A stretch of DNA of 64,000 bases, from the NCBI GenBank assembly GCA_003988855.1, contig QYAI01000039.1:124001-188000 (forward strand). Reading direction: 5' to 3'. Positions 48,181-60,117 of the stretch are shown piece by piece. The position numbers and the translations under genes are program-made. Positions within the stretch are counted from its first letter, which is position 1. Each line of letters starts with the position of its first letter. The notes beneath the pieces are model-generated. The model saw nothing but the letters and a program-made list of their open reading frames with translations. It did no database searches and had not been told where the DNA came from. This DNA is from Arachnopeziza araneosa (Eukaryota > Ascomycota > Leotiomycetes > Helotiales > Arachnopezizaceae).

Positions 48181-49675
48181 CCATAATGTGAGACCCATTT
48201 TGGCCTCCTGCGTGCCCGGCTACAGTTTCCTTACCGGAATTTGTCCTGGGAATCGGTTTCTGCTCCCTTTCAGGTGTTCAGATTTTGGATCCCTCTTGTC
48301 AAAGAGCTTATGTGGTAGTAATTCAGCCTCACAAGTCAGAATACGGTGGGCTCTTTCGACCTCTGTGGCATGACTCAGTGCGAGTCACGGGACTTTATCA
48401 CATGATGATTGACACATCCCGTCTTTTACCTCAGGCACTCAGGCCATAATCTGATAGTAGTAAGGCTTACAGGTCACGTAATGTCTGTTCCTCTCGTATA
48501 TGGCCTGAGATCCTGTCAATCGCGCACACTTGGTTGGTCTGTGGTTATTTTGTTTGTGTTTTTCGTGATTTTGAAAATCTAGCATATTTGAATTTTATCT
48601 TAACTTAAATGTAATTGATATTAATATAATTATTTGTAAATTTAATCAATTATATATTAGAGTATTATCTGGAGAAACAATTGGGGTTGGCTTTGGAAGA
48701 GGAGCAAATAAAGTCACCATTCGCCGGCGCACCAACCCCCCCAAGTCCTCACTCGGTCGAGGCCACGGACGAGATCCAGAATCGAGAACGCAGCGAAACC
48801 ACCGGTGGCAGACCAGAAGAGCTGCAGGGTGTTTATCGACGTGGCGCCCTAGCTTAGGGCCTTGACTTATTGAAAAAGACGGTGACCTTCCCGTGTACAC
48901 AACCATAGGATACAATGTGAGAAGTCTTTGGAGTTTAAGTAAGAACAAAGCTGGTGTCACTTCGATGAGGCAGCCCTTGAAGATCCGATTCACGCCCCCC
49001 GTTTGGGAGCTCGCCAGGCCCAGAACAATAGTCAACGACCAGAAGCACGTCGAGCCGAAGAGAACGCCGGTCTTCCAGCAATCGATGACCAACGAGTAAT
49101 TGATCTCATCGTGAATATTCCTGGTATAGCACAGTCGCTTGCACAAAATCCAGCTTACATGACTGTAATTCCGCAAATTCCCAGGCAGGACTCGACCCGC
49201 AATACGTACATGGAGGAACATGATTCGGCCTAGAGACGAATAGGCTCCTCCGCAGATGGATGTCTGAAATGAACCTTATCTCTGTCTGCCAGTCCCGACT
49301 ATCTTTCTCCTTCACAACCTTGGTGGCGAAGGTTATTATCCAGTTACTTCATATCGCGGGAAAGTGAGCCATGGCGACTTGACTGGAGTGGTTGATCATA
49401 GCACAGATTTGTGTCCACGATTACGGGAAATTTTGTGATATAGAACTGGTTAGCACTTTCCCCATCAAACAAATTTATTTTGGCTTTGTCACATAGTCGT
49501 CTGCCGATCTTTCCCCTCTTCAACCATTTCCTAACAGCCCCTTCCATCGCTCGCCCTAGAAATAAGACGAGTAGCCTTGTCGCTGGTCCAGTATATTTAA
49601 GTTTAATCTAGAAGTTAATATACATGAGACGATGAACATAACGCCCTTCCACACCTCGCACTCCTCCATTACCCG
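48181..49675. other. Gene-free stretch inside the putative element
   Basis: No protein family recognised. A strongly AT-rich block lies at about 48570-48665. The open frame 48646-49221 on the minus strand shows no domain. Other short frames look like decayed sequence. Confidence 0.4.
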
Positions 49676-51520
49676 TTAGAGCGAATTGGACCGTCTGGTC
49701 ATTGTCTTCAACAGCCATCCGTGCAGATTGCCTCCCACAGTAGATTGAGCGTCGCCTGTAATCGGACAGTCATCGTCCGAGTCCAAATTGTCTATCCACT
49801 CGTGTTCACGAATAGCCCTCTCCGCGACAGGAAAGCCGTCCTCATCGCGCAGCCAAGTGAAAATGTTCCTAGTCACCATTTCCGAACAGTCATCATCCTC
49901 GTTGTCGAGATTGTCGTAAGTAACGGAAATATTGCCGTCTGTTGGCTGCCCATCTTTGGCGCGTAAGAGAATTCTAGGAACAGTGGTAGCTATGCTCTGG
50001 ACACCACGACAGCGCCAGGTCAAACCTTCGTATTCGAGGCCGTGACTTGTCTCACATCGTGCATGTTGACGAACGTCGATGTTGGTGTCTGTTATCGCTG
50101 TAGAACCGAACGGAGCGAATGGAAAGAGCGGGAGGACAGTATAGTATTGGTCATGGGACAAGTACATCAATCGACATTCGTCAGCACGCGAAATTTCTTC
50201 TGTCCCAGGAGGTAGTGTTGACACAGGCTCTTGTATAAAAGACATAAGCGTTCCGGTCCATGCTGCCACATGAAGGTCGATTTTCCACCAGGCCTGACGA
50301 GCCTCTTGCAAGGAACGTGTTTGTGCTCCGATGATGAAAGCACCAAGCCAGAGAAATCCCAGGCTAGGATCCCGCTTCATCAAGACACGAAGTAGGATAT
50401 GCTGGTCCTGCACGATATCTGAGTCGAGAAATGCGAAGGTCCCTTGCAACCATGCTCCGCAGATATTACATGCCACACCAGGTTCAAAGAAGACGCTGTT
50501 TAGAAGTGCTTTGGTTCCTACTGCGTTACAGCTTAGAGTGAGGAGCCTGTCTAGTTGGTTAAGATTTTCGCTCCATGCTAGAGTCTTGCAGATCGACTCT
50601 TTGTTGAGTCGTACTTTACGGCGAACTCGAGGGGTCGGTAACTGAACTCTTCTGTTGTCGAATCTGGCCACAGGGAGAAGTAATGTCGCAGCCAAAGCAG
50701 CATAGTTCTGCTCAGCTACTTTGTGGAATTCGCAGTAGCTAGAAAGATAGCGCAAGGCGGTGGCGAATGATGCTGCACGATGCTGAGATGGAAGGGGGCT
50801 AGATTTCGTGCCGCGTGAAAGGATAAAGCTTTGTTCTGACACAAGCTTCGTATACCAGGGTGAGTGGAGGATAGGACCTTTGTCACTTGGAATAGATGCA
50901 TTCCAACCTCCGTCTAGGGCGAGGACCGCTGACCACCACCGAGCGGCGTCATCATCAATATCGCCCAAGTCTATAATCGCTGTGGTGGAACCAGTCGAGG
51001 CCCTTTTAAGTAGGATGTTTTTGTCATCCCATTCGGCCTCGCAATTGCTGTATTCAGGCCCAGACGCTCCGGGAATGATCTCGGCCCATCGTGCAGAAAG
51101 TATGTAGGTCCAGGCAAGTATGAGCAAAGTAATATGGTCGTCGTCCTCACTGAAGCTTCGCGAGAACACGAATGTAGACTGTTGCGGATCCGAGATAGCG
51201 AGAATCGTAGGACGATCTGACGCGACTGGGATAAAGAATTCTTGATCAAAGGACGGTAAATCGCAAGGTCCCTGCGCGGTTCTCCATGTAGATATCCCCG
51301 TTGCAATGACAGTATTCGAAAATGACGCGTCTACCGCAAGATTTTCTGGGAAAGAAGGGTGGTCGAGAAATGCATTCTCAAGTTGAAATAGACAATCCCA
51401 CGAAGGAAGATGGGTTTTGGTATCTGCAATTGTCATCTCGTAAAGACTAAACCAAGTGCAATAACCTCTCTCGTACATAGCCTTAAACGCCTGCTCATTT
51501 GGACGGACGGCATCCTCCAT
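49676..51520 (-). CDS. Conserved fungal protein of unknown function (614 aa)
   Basis: Single exon. The start MEDAVRPNEQAF (51520) was chosen; the frame continues 38 codons upstream through a GTCTAT microsatellite that is unlikely to be coding. It belongs to a large fungal paralogous family with no known function that I recognise by the opening CTWFSLYEMTIA, the block LPSWDCLFQLE, ISTWRTAQGPCDLP, LLILAWTYILSARWAE and later FFEPGVACNICGAWLQG. No signal peptide, membrane segment or catalytic motif is evident; the C-terminus is acidic (IDNLDSDDDCP) then basic. It is intact while several other genes inside the putative element are broken, so it is candidate cargo. Confidence 0.8.
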   Translation of the reverse strand: MEDAVRPNEQAFKAMYERGYCTWFSLYEMTIADTKTHLPSWDCLFQLENAFLDHPSFPENLAVDASFSNTVIATGISTWRTAQGPCDLPSFDQEFFIPVASDRPTILAISDPQQSTFVFSRSFSEDDDHITLLILAWTYILSARWAEIIPGASGPEYSNCEAEWDDKNILLKRASTGSTTAIIDLGDIDDDAARWWSAVLALDGGWNASIPSDKGPILHSPWYTKLVSEQSFILSRGTKSSPLPSQHRAASFATALRYLSSYCEFHKVAEQNYAALAATLLLPVARFDNRRVQLPTPRVRRKVRLNKESICKTLAWSENLNQLDRLLTLSCNAVGTKALLNSVFFEPGVACNICGAWLQGTFAFLDSDIVQDQHILLRVLMKRDPSLGFLWLGAFIIGAQTRSLQEARQAWWKIDLHVAAWTGTLMSFIQEPVSTLPPGTEEISRADECRLMYLSHDQYYTVLPLFPFAPFGSTAITDTNIDVRQHARCETSHGLEYEGLTWRCRGVQSIATTVPRILLRAKDGQPTDGNISVTYDNLDNEDDDCSEMVTRNIFTWLRDEDGFPVAERAIREHEWIDNLDSDDDCPITGDAQSTVGGNLHGWLLKTMTRRSNSL

Positions 51521-52430
51521 GACGTTAAAAGAGATGCTGCGACTTGAAAGCTGCGACTCATGTCTATGTCTATGTCTATAGGTGTAAGTTAGGTGTAGGT
51601 ATTTAAATTGCCGAGAGAGGCTCACGACAAACAAAGCCCGTGCTCGCGCTAGGTTAGCGCCGAGCCTCGGGCCGCCTTCTCATGAATCGCAAAATCGATT
51701 CAAAAAAAGCCAAGCGCGCGGCATACTCAGTGACCAGGCTGTCATTTGGGTGATGGTTATCTCTTCAGCAGGGGGTATCCTAGATGATGGGGCTTGTTAA
51801 GTGGTTGCTGGACGGCAGCCGCGCAGCTGCCAGAACCTCAGTATCTCTTACTGTGCGGCCACTTCCAACATCTCTTCGCTACAGAACTGGTAGTTTCCTT
51901 TGTTTTCTAATAGAACCATTCGATAAATTCACAGCGTAACGCCGGCCGCCAGGCCCGACACTAGTTCTCACATATACCAGACGGGAAAATAGGCTACGAG
52001 GCCCCGTGTCTCCGACTCCGACTCATTGAGAGTCAGGAGCACCATGAGCTCGTAAATAACTGGCCTTGACTTGATTCACGAAGAGGCCATTTTCATGTTC
52101 CAACAGTTGGGATAATGGAACGTCCCATAGTGAGGACGATATCTATATAATGCTACTACTAGATTCCCCAGCGACTTTCAAATAGGATTGAAGAGACATC
52201 AGCCCCCCAGCCCGATAAGATCAACTTGTGAAGTATTTACTTTGTTACAGGTACGTTTCCCCGGCCGATTAATGTCCAAAATATTGACATGAGTCTGTTT
52301 AGGAAAGCAAAGTTCCTTAGCATCTGACTGTTTGGTTACCTCCACTTCATTTATTATAAGTTACCTCCGTTTTTGATGTTAGTGAAAACGCCATGCCATT
52401 TAATATTTTATCTGACGAGTGACTAGCAAT
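51521..52430. other. Gene-free stretch with a GTCTAT microsatellite
   Basis: Starts with several copies of a 6-base TCTATG unit (about 51561-51585), then a GC-rich patch near 51640-51720. No gene recognised. Confidence 0.45.
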
Positions 52431-52733
52431 ATGAAATCCTCCAGTGGAAAAGGGAACTGCTCTGTCTGTGGCCACCAAAACAACGTTCACATACAACGGA
52501 CCTGCGTTGCCAGAGGATGCAAGCAGAAGATCAAGATCTGCGGTGCCTCATATCATTATTGTCTGACCCAGGATGGTTCGGAACAACATCAGAGTGGGGA
52601 TGTCGTTTGTAGGGAATGCCCTAATCATGGCCGAGAGAGCAAAGCTCAGGACTTCAGCCAGAGTCCAGTCGTTGAGAAAGATGGGGACGGCAACCTCGTG
52701 ATTGTCAAACGAGGCATAGTGAGGGGCTACTAG
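52431..52733 (+). CDS. Small Cys-rich (zinc-ribbon-like) protein
   Basis: 100 aa, intact, single exon. The ATG at 52431 was chosen (an in-frame GTG lies 12 bases upstream). Cysteines: CSVCGHQNNVH with CxxC, then C and C four residues apart (CVARGC), CGASYHYC and CRECPNHG with CxxC, plus interspersed histidines, a pattern suggesting one or two zinc sites. It ends with basic/acidic sequence (VEKDGDGNLVIVKRG). I do not recognise the family. Context: inside the putative element, between the 614-aa protein and a decayed phosphotransferase. Confidence 0.55.
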   Translation: MKSSSGKGNCSVCGHQNNVHIQRTCVARGCKQKIKICGASYHYCLTQDGSEQHQSGDVVCRECPNHGRESKAQDFSQSPVVEKDGDGNLVIVKRGIVRGY

Positions 52734-52989
52734 TTTGACATGCAGCTGTAGGAGGAGCTTGTAGGACAGAAGGAAGACCTCGGGCAGCCAGCTGTGGGTG
52801 ACCAGCAGGATCTTGTAGTATATTGTACCTTCTAAGTTCTATATTTCTCATGAGCTTGACCTAGTACACGCCATCCGGCTGTTGGTCACAGTCCTCCCTT
52901 CTAAGCCTTACCACCCTTCGTCAAATTCGTCGATGGGAGGTTGTTGGAATCAGGCAGAATATCGAAAGCAAGGGGAACAAGAAAGGCGA

Positions 52990-54504
52990 TCAGCTATCGT
53001 ACACAATCCGTGACATCGCTGAATCAACGCCAAGCTCCTTCATCCTCCTCTCAGCCCAAGCTCCCAGGTCACCGAAATATCCCTCCGGATCGTCACCACG
53101 CCACTCTCGTAACGCAAACCAAAGGTGGCGTGCGTCTTTCCCTGCCTGGATTGCGCGTTCGTAATTGGGCGCTTGATTGAAGAGAGTCTACGCGGAGAAA
53201 GGCAGTTACTTCTCTGCTCATGCACTGAGAAAGAAGGACGTACTATGAAATATTGCCTCGCCTATGTCATGTACTGCACGCGGTCGTCTGGAGTTGCGTT
53301 GTCAGGTACTCGAATAAATGAAGGGGCAGCATTCTCATCTGTCACTAGATCGACGATCACCGCCATCAACGGATCGGACAAGATAGCCGGCACAATGCAC
53401 CTCGTCTCCCAGTCGTACAGGGACGTCACGAGGGGTTGATCGTTTGCATCTATTGTAATCGACATGTTGTGAATGCCGAAATCGCCGTGCTCGAGAACGA
53501 GACGATAGAGAGAGGTCTGTCCGCTATCTGCAGGCATGATGTGTAAGATGAGGCGCAGGAGGGACTTCTTGGCCGCCGCAGCAATGGGACTAGCGGTGAC
53601 ATTGTCACTCTCCTACCCGATCATGTCGCCTATGTTCCTGATTGTCGCTTCGATCTTGGACATAAAAAGAGCAACGCAGAACTCGCGTGTGGGAGCAACA
53701 GGAATGGGAAGCAATTTGGGCTTCTGTTCAAAGAGGCGTTCGCGGAGCCAAACAGCGGCGAAGTCGAGCGGGAGATTGAAATTGAATAATGATGCGCGGA
53801 TACGAGCTGACTGAGAAAGAAGGCAAGCCTAGAGAGAAGATTAGCACAGTTAAATTAGATTAAGCAGAACAGATTGCTGACATAGGCACGTGCCTTTTGT
53901 TCTGGGCTGAGATTCCGCCATAGATTCTTCTCTCCCTCTGCTCTTTCAAATAAGAACAAGTGACGGCCCGCAATATCCTGAGGGAGATCAAGTCTAGGAC
54001 CAACGTGCTGAACTGGGATACGGTGGTAAAGCAGGCGAGAGGCCAAGATATTAGGCTCTGAGTGCAAGAGCTAGTAAACTGCCACCTCGAACTTGACCTC
54101 GGGAACTTGCTTATGAATTAAGGCGCCGTCAAAGTTAGGCATATTAACATCGTCACGAGACATACGCGCCACGATGTCTGGTCGATTCGACAGTTTGAGG
54201 TGGAGACCCTGTGCACTACCTAACCTCAGTTTAGCATGGAATCGGATTATGAAGATTTCAAACAGGAACTCACGTAGTTATTGGAGCCCTTGGAGATGAC
54301 CGGGATGTCAATCACCTGGGTGTCGAGATTCTCCTCAATCTCTCGAATGAGTAGGTTTACATCCCAAAGTCCGTGGAAGGGGCTGTTACCGCTGCGGACT
54401 AAGGTAAGCAGCTGTTTGCCGTCGAAGTCGCTACCATCCGGCATCTTGGGCCACTCGTCATGGTCGTACATTATTGGAAGTGAAAGTTCTGGGAAATACG
54501 ACAT
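52990..54504 (-). pseudogene. APH-type phosphotransferase, decayed
   Basis: Fungal members of the aminoglycoside-phosphotransferase-like (protein-kinase-like) fold; function in fungi unknown. Readable segments: MSYFPELSLP start at 54504, then KGSNNY; an intron near 54205-54275; GLHLKLSNRPDIVARMSRDDVNMP; FEVAVY then TAG (about 54073), then LLHSEPNILASRLLYHRIPVQHVGP; an intron near 53830-53885; LPLDFAAVWLRERLFEQ; the catalytic-loop equivalent VLEHGDFGIHNMSI (HGDxxxxN); LYDWE (metal-binding Asp); then QYMT followed by TAG (53262), in a place where Trp is expected, then ARQYF, and after another intron the tail AIQAGKDARHLWFALREWRG, ending at 52990. Two in-frame stops make it a pseudogene unless it is read as a truncated protein. 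Confidence 0.65.
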
Positions 54505-55180
54505 TGATCTCAGAGAGAGGACTCGGGTGGCGAGAAGATCGAGGGATAGGTGAGTGATTATATAGTAGTTGCGAACTATCACGCGTCAAGGAGTGTAGAA
54601 GAGTCTTAGTTGTCTTGAGTGTTGTAGTCTTGAGTGGCAGGTAGAAAGTGCAAGGCTGACTATATGCAGAGTACTGCCAGGCGGTAAGCCTAAGCGAGGG
54701 AAGTTACATTACTCAACCGCCAACACGAAGTCCTTAGCGTGTACGAATGCATCGCACTAAGCGCTGTACCTGGAAGACGCGATGCGAGAAATTCAGCACG
54801 GGGATGTCAAGAAAAGAGGGAAGGAAAGTTCCTTCCAAGTAATTATCTACAGGATTCTGTCTGGTCAGGCAAGACTCGGCTTCACTCCAGGTGCAATCGT
54901 CACAGGCGGCCGAGGTCTTGCAGAGAATGGTAGTAAAGAGACGACGGAATCTGTGAGTGGAGAAGAAGATTGTTAATTATCTATGAAGATCTTCGCTTTA
55001 CGTAAGCGCTTAGTAGAATCGCAAAGACGGAAAGGAAAAAATTAGGGGGTTCAAAATGTCCGACGTAGCTGCGGTTGAGCACAAGTAAGTAGCCGATGCT
55101 TGTGTCAATGAACGCAATGTGACACTGCAGTGGACATTAGCAACATCGGGCGTTTCGAGAGTAGGCGGGCTCAACGCACT
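54505..55180. other. Gene-free stretch inside the element
   Basis: No gene recognised; short open frames only. Confidence 0.4.
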
Positions 55181-55680
55181 TTACTTCGGCTTCGACGAGT
55201 GCTTGTGTTCGCCCTTGCCACACTTGCCGTGCACCTTGAACTTGGGATTCTTCTCGTCGAACGTGAACGCGACGGGGATGAACTTGTCCTGGTCGTAGCC
55301 GTCGCTGTCATTGCTAGGCACTACAACACTCGCATCCCCAATACTCATCTCGGTCCAAGCACCCTTGGCGATAGTGTCGATGCCGAACAGACCGTCGCAC
55401 TCGTTCAAGGCGAGAACGGAGAGGAAGTCCAAGAGGAAGGCGGGTGTAGGGGCGGGCGTGGCAGTCCTAGTGAGAGGAGTCAATAGCTAGAAAATGCTGA
55501 AGAAACACGACATACGCGGCAGGGACGACAGCGAACTCCATCGGGAGCACCTTGCTACCGGAGGCTATCCAAGTCGTTGGAACGACCTTGTTCCCGAAGG
55601 AGACGATGTCCTTGACGGCCTGACCTCTTTGAACCTTGCCAACCAGGGCGTCAAAGCCCAAGCAGTAGTAACTTGTTAGT
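55181..55680 (-). pseudogene. Partial small protein relic (Thr/Pro-linker type)
   Basis: Two exons readable: YYCLGFDALVGKVQRG...MEFAVVPAA, then an intron (GTATGT...CTAG) and ATATPAPTPAFLLDFLSV... ending HKHSSKPK at 55181. Looks like the 3' portion of a small conserved fungal protein of unknown function (VKDIVSFGNKVVPTTW is distinctive). No start codon or upstream exon with a plausible start is found, so it is probably truncated at its 5' side, next to the chromodomain end of the recombinase relic. Confidence 0.4.
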
Positions 55681-55801
55681 CGAGAATCGATTGATTTATT
55701 AAAGAAGGATGGAGAACATGACCATGTACATATAAAACAGGACAAAGAAGTACTGGAACGACCGACACGTGCCTTCAAGTGATCTTACATGTGACACAAC
55801 T

Positions 55802-58800
55802 TCAATCTGAGCTCTTTCCTGCCATATAGGCCTTAATGAGATTCTCGTACATATCAGCCTCATTAACCCAGGTGTTATCATCTTCTGGATATTCTTTCCA
55901 CTTGACCCAGTATTAGGTAATCATCTTCTTTCGCCTCCCTCGACTAACCGGGACAACTTGATCGTCTATAACTCGCTCAACTTCGAACTAGTTATCCTCG
56001 GGGTCCACAGCGGATGGCCTAGTTTCCTGAACAGCTTGTTCGCTGAGCTGCTGATATTCTGGGCCTTGATGAGAAGTAGGTATATCTTCTGCAGAGCCGC
56101 TACCAGGACTACTGTAGGCTCTACTGATATGTGAGTCGAGTAGCTCTTCGCGATCAAGAATATTCCGTAGATCTAGTTTGTGATGAGCAAACGGTACAAA
56201 GATTGAATAAGTAGTCTCGAGTTACCTGAATCTAACGAGTCGCCGACAAACACAAAATCTTTATTAAAGCATTTGCGCTTTTCTTTCTTGGCAACTATAT
56301 CTTCATAGGTCAGAACATTAGTTGACTTCACTAATGGCTTCTCGCCGAGTAGAGTGTCTCTGATAGTCGAAAGGTCCAGCTAGTTACTGTCGTCCGCTAG
56401 AGCAATAAAAGCTCCTATATTTTAGTCAGACTCAAGTCTTCGAAACATCGGTGTTATTAACACATACTCGGAGCTGTGGCAACATGTGTAAGAGACTCTA
56501 AGGCTTGAGACTGTTCGTCAAGGTCTGTAAGGTCTGTAAGGTCCTCTACTTCAATCACATCATATTCCGACGGTGTGTTGGACACCTCAGAAGATTCCGT
56601 CACGGAGTTCGATTCACGGGAGGTAATAGCAAAGCTTTGACGTGGTAATGAGCGAATTGTGTTGTCTCCTAGAGGTGTGGCGGTATCTGGCGAAAGAAAG
56701 AGTAGGTCAATATTGCTATTGGCGTCATTGGGAATTTGTGACACTGGCATATAAGTCGCACTTCCGCATTCGTCTGTTATTGGCGTTGAAGCTCTCGAAT
56801 TAAGTGAAGGCAGCGTTAGCGGAGCTGTCGAGAAAGTAGTTGATAGCGTACTTGAAGAAGCAGAGCGAATAGCTGCTAGATTCGAGGCATTAGAGCTTTT
56901 TCTACACTACTGTTCCGCCGTCTGGTATACAAATTCGTATGTTGGTTCGGAGCATTCTCCAACATCTGTGTCTAGTTCGTGCTTAATAACGCTTCTGATT
57001 CTCTTAGTTTTAGGGAACCTAGAGTTCACTTCATCCAGGGACCGGGATTTCTTCGCTCTCTTGACGAATTCAGCACCATGATCGTTCTGCAAGTGAAATT
57101 TCACCTGTTGCGCTAATACGAAAGCGCCAGGACAGTGTGACCTTGGAATTAAGCATTTAGGTGATGTGCTCTTATTCAGAATTCTAACATATTTTTCGAA
57201 GATTCCAAAGTAGTAGGAGATATGATCTCTTCATTCGACCTTATCATAGAACTGATGCATTCGTTCTGCAGCTGAAAGTGTTGCATCGTCCAGACAGAAG
57301 AGACGTGTGCCTGGCGAGGCTAGAGTCTCGCCGTAGAAGAGTGGATCACACTAAGCCGGTAGAGGTTTATGGCCGTCCAAGTAAACTTGGCAATAGTTCT
57401 CTTACTCGTCTTTTCTTATAACTTATTCGCTGCAGAAGAAACACATTTCTGCAAACTTATAAGTAGCTCTAAGGCTTTTTTTATAACAGCTATAGATGTG
57501 CCTCTATCTCTGGGCAGCCGGCTTACTATTCAAAAATCTAACATTAGCACTTTGTCTTATACGAACCCTGAAAAGAGTTTTAAGAAGTATACGAACCTAT
57601 CTATCTTCCTCTTAGACTCTGTCAACAAGCAAAGGCACTTCTCTAGTTCCAAGCCCGGACGAACCGCTACTTTAGTTTCTTGCTGATAGAGCGCGATCAT
57701 ATCACGAAGAACTGCTCGGCCTTCTTTACTACGAATAGAAGCGACGGTAAACAAACTAGATGCCAAGCGGTCGCGTTCTGGCATCAAGGTGCGGACGCGG
57801 GAAAATATAGTCTGGTGATACTCGGTTAAGTGGTTTTCGTCCTTGTTGAAAGGAATTCTGCTCGGCTAGAGTTTCCGGCTTTTGCGAAGCTCTTCAGCAA
57901 TAAGCTTTCTTTTCTTTGCACGTAACTTCTTTCGTCGATCTATGACAGCCGAGTCGTCTCTTGGATCTAGAGACAGAGCTTCTAGCTCTCGTTCGATAGC
58001 GGTAAATTCTAGGCTACTTTCAAGCTCATGCTGTTTTTCTGCCGGAAGAGACTGCCAAAGTTCAGGATTGCGACACAAGGTTATGGACCGGAATCTGTCG
58101 TTAACAATACTACGTAGCTTATCGCCGAAGTAGTTTTCTTGGCCGTCAGTTCCAGCGTTGTTAGGTGCATAATAATCACGATAAGTGTTCTTATCGGTAT
58201 AGCCGCTATGTTTTATCCTCTAAGCCGTTAAATAGAGCTTATCTAAGAACACGTTAGTTTTGAAGACACATCCGCCTAATTAGTACGTAAAGCATACTAA
58301 TAAGAAATAAACCTTCGGCTCTGAAATCATAGATTGTAGGCAAGAGCTCATATCCCGAACGAAAGCCCAACTCTCTTACACGTTTACTAAGTGTGTTTGC
58401 CGTGTCGATCTCTCTATTATCTTTCTGGAAGAAAGGCAGATCAAAGACCTCTGAATCTTAGCAAAGTTAGAACATCTTATCTCCGGCTAGCTCGAGACTA
58501 AGAAGCTCTTTCATCGTCTTGTAATCTCTGAAGACTTCTTTTGCGATGAACTTAGCGAGATACGTAAGAATCGAATTACAAAAGAGCGGTCGAGGTTGTA
58601 AACCTTCGTGCAATAAGTGCTCCAGCTTATTTTCATAATTAGTCTTTGGAGAATAGCTTCAAGGTGTTAGGTAATAGAACAGCACCTTTTATCTAGCTTA
58701 AATGTCATGTTTTTTGCGTCTCGTACAACCTGCATGGCAAACTCTGCCCTTCCATCCTTATTTCGGAACACCGCAAAAGTAATGTCCTAGAATATACCGT

Positions 58801-59597
58801 TAGTCGTTCGCCTGGTATCGGAAGAGTTTGAGGAACCAGAGGACTTACTCGATAATAAAGGCCTCGACCTGACCTAGAACAGCAGGTTGACTGTATGTAC
58901 TCGCCGACTCTTGCTGATGTGAATACTTGCATTTGTAGCTAGCCCTATACTTCCAATCTTGCTCTTGGTTTTCTGTAAATATGCCAATTATTTGACCAGA
59001 GCTGTGTTCCAAGGTGAATAAAGTGAATCATGGTGCCGTACTTCCTCTCTCGCTTCCTATAGCGCAGGCCGATTTCCTTCTGCAAAGGACCTTTTATAAA
59101 CTATACTCTATTAGCGATTGCATATAATACCACAACTAAGTGGAAATAACACCTCTAGGACCTACGTTCGAGATAGTAGTAACTACTTCAGGGTCTATCT
59201 TTAGCTTGCGTTCAGCCTACTGCTAGCTTGCTGTAAGATCTTTCCACGAGCGGACAACAGAGCCTAACCCTGCAATATCGTCGCTATAAGCACCTACGAT
59301 ACTATATGCAGTACATCTGGCCTAATCTTTCGACGTCTCTATATCATCTGGAGTAGCTCTAGGGTGTTCGAGTTTATACTTATTTAGTAAAGAGATAAGG
59401 GTTAGAAGAAATTTTTGCTGGAGGTAAGGAAATAGTCCTTACTGGTCCCATCGCGCAAAAGCACGAGTATAGTTTTTCTCTGTTCCTGGTTAGAGGTCTT
59501 TTTTCACCTTGCTTCCGTTGACAATTTCTGACTTGATAACAGAGCCTTTGCCGCGGGATCGTGCGAAGAACTCCTCCGGCGACTCCTTTTTGGGCAT
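55802..59597 (-). pseudogene. DUF3435 (captain-type tyrosine recombinase) relic with C2H2 tail and chromodomain
   Basis: Starts MPKKESPEEFFARSRG (59597), followed by TEKNYTRAFARWD, KYKLEHPRATPDDIE, GAYSDDIAGLGSVV and SWKDLTAS. The recombinase C-terminal box is at about 58133-58230: RIKHSGYTDKNTYRDYYAPN, fitting R..H...Y of tyrosine recombinases, followed by NPELWQSLPAEKQ and LMPERDRLASSLF at about 57787-58078. A family-typical block QETKVAVRPGLE..EKC and the zinc-finger end KFHLQNDHGAEFVK (near 57080) follow. After disordered sequence, a chromodomain (about 55830-55987) reads FEVERVID...YWVKWKEYPEDDNTW. Frames are broken by many stops, most at expected glutamine positions (59490, 59439, 59322, 55988, 55913 and others), so the gene is dead. 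Confidence 0.75.
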
Positions 59598-59978
59598 TGA
59601 GGATACTGAAATAGTAACTTGCACGGACTAGCAGATAGGAGGCAATTGATAAAACAAATTGTGCAGAGAGATTTAGGAAGTCGATCGAACGGTGAGATTG
59701 AAGAAGGGAGGTATTCAGATCACGACAACTACGGAGCAGGAAGGAATTTATAGAGGGAAGAGCAGTACTCCCCTCAGGGGTATTCATATTGATCTAACTT
59801 ACACTACAGGCAAAGCACTGAGTATATTTCTGGAAAGTGTCCACTTTGGGTTCCTTGGGAACTTGTTTGGGCTCCTTGAGCATCGTCGTCAAAACTTGAC
59901 AAAAGTGAACAGAGGTCAGATCAAGTGTGATTGGTTAAAAAGCGAGAAGTCAAAACACGTGACGATGTGGTAAATCTT

Positions 59979-60117
59979 GCTCAGGATGCTCAGGCCGGCT
60001 CAGGTGAGCTGCTCAGGCCTGCTCAGGTGAGGTGCTCAGGGTGCTCAGGGGTGCTCAGGGTACTCAGGTTGCTCAGGTGAGTTGCTCAGGGTGCTCAGGT
60101 TACTCAGGCGAGTCGAC
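59979..60117. repeat. Right array of GCTCAGG heptamers
   Basis: About twelve copies of GCTCAGG (or ACTCAGG) at irregular 9-13-base spacing. Inverted relative to the left array. Confidence 0.85.

Noticed and set aside
48646..49221. 191-aa minus-strand frame inside the element
   Set aside because: No recognisable domain or composition; probably chance in decayed sequence.
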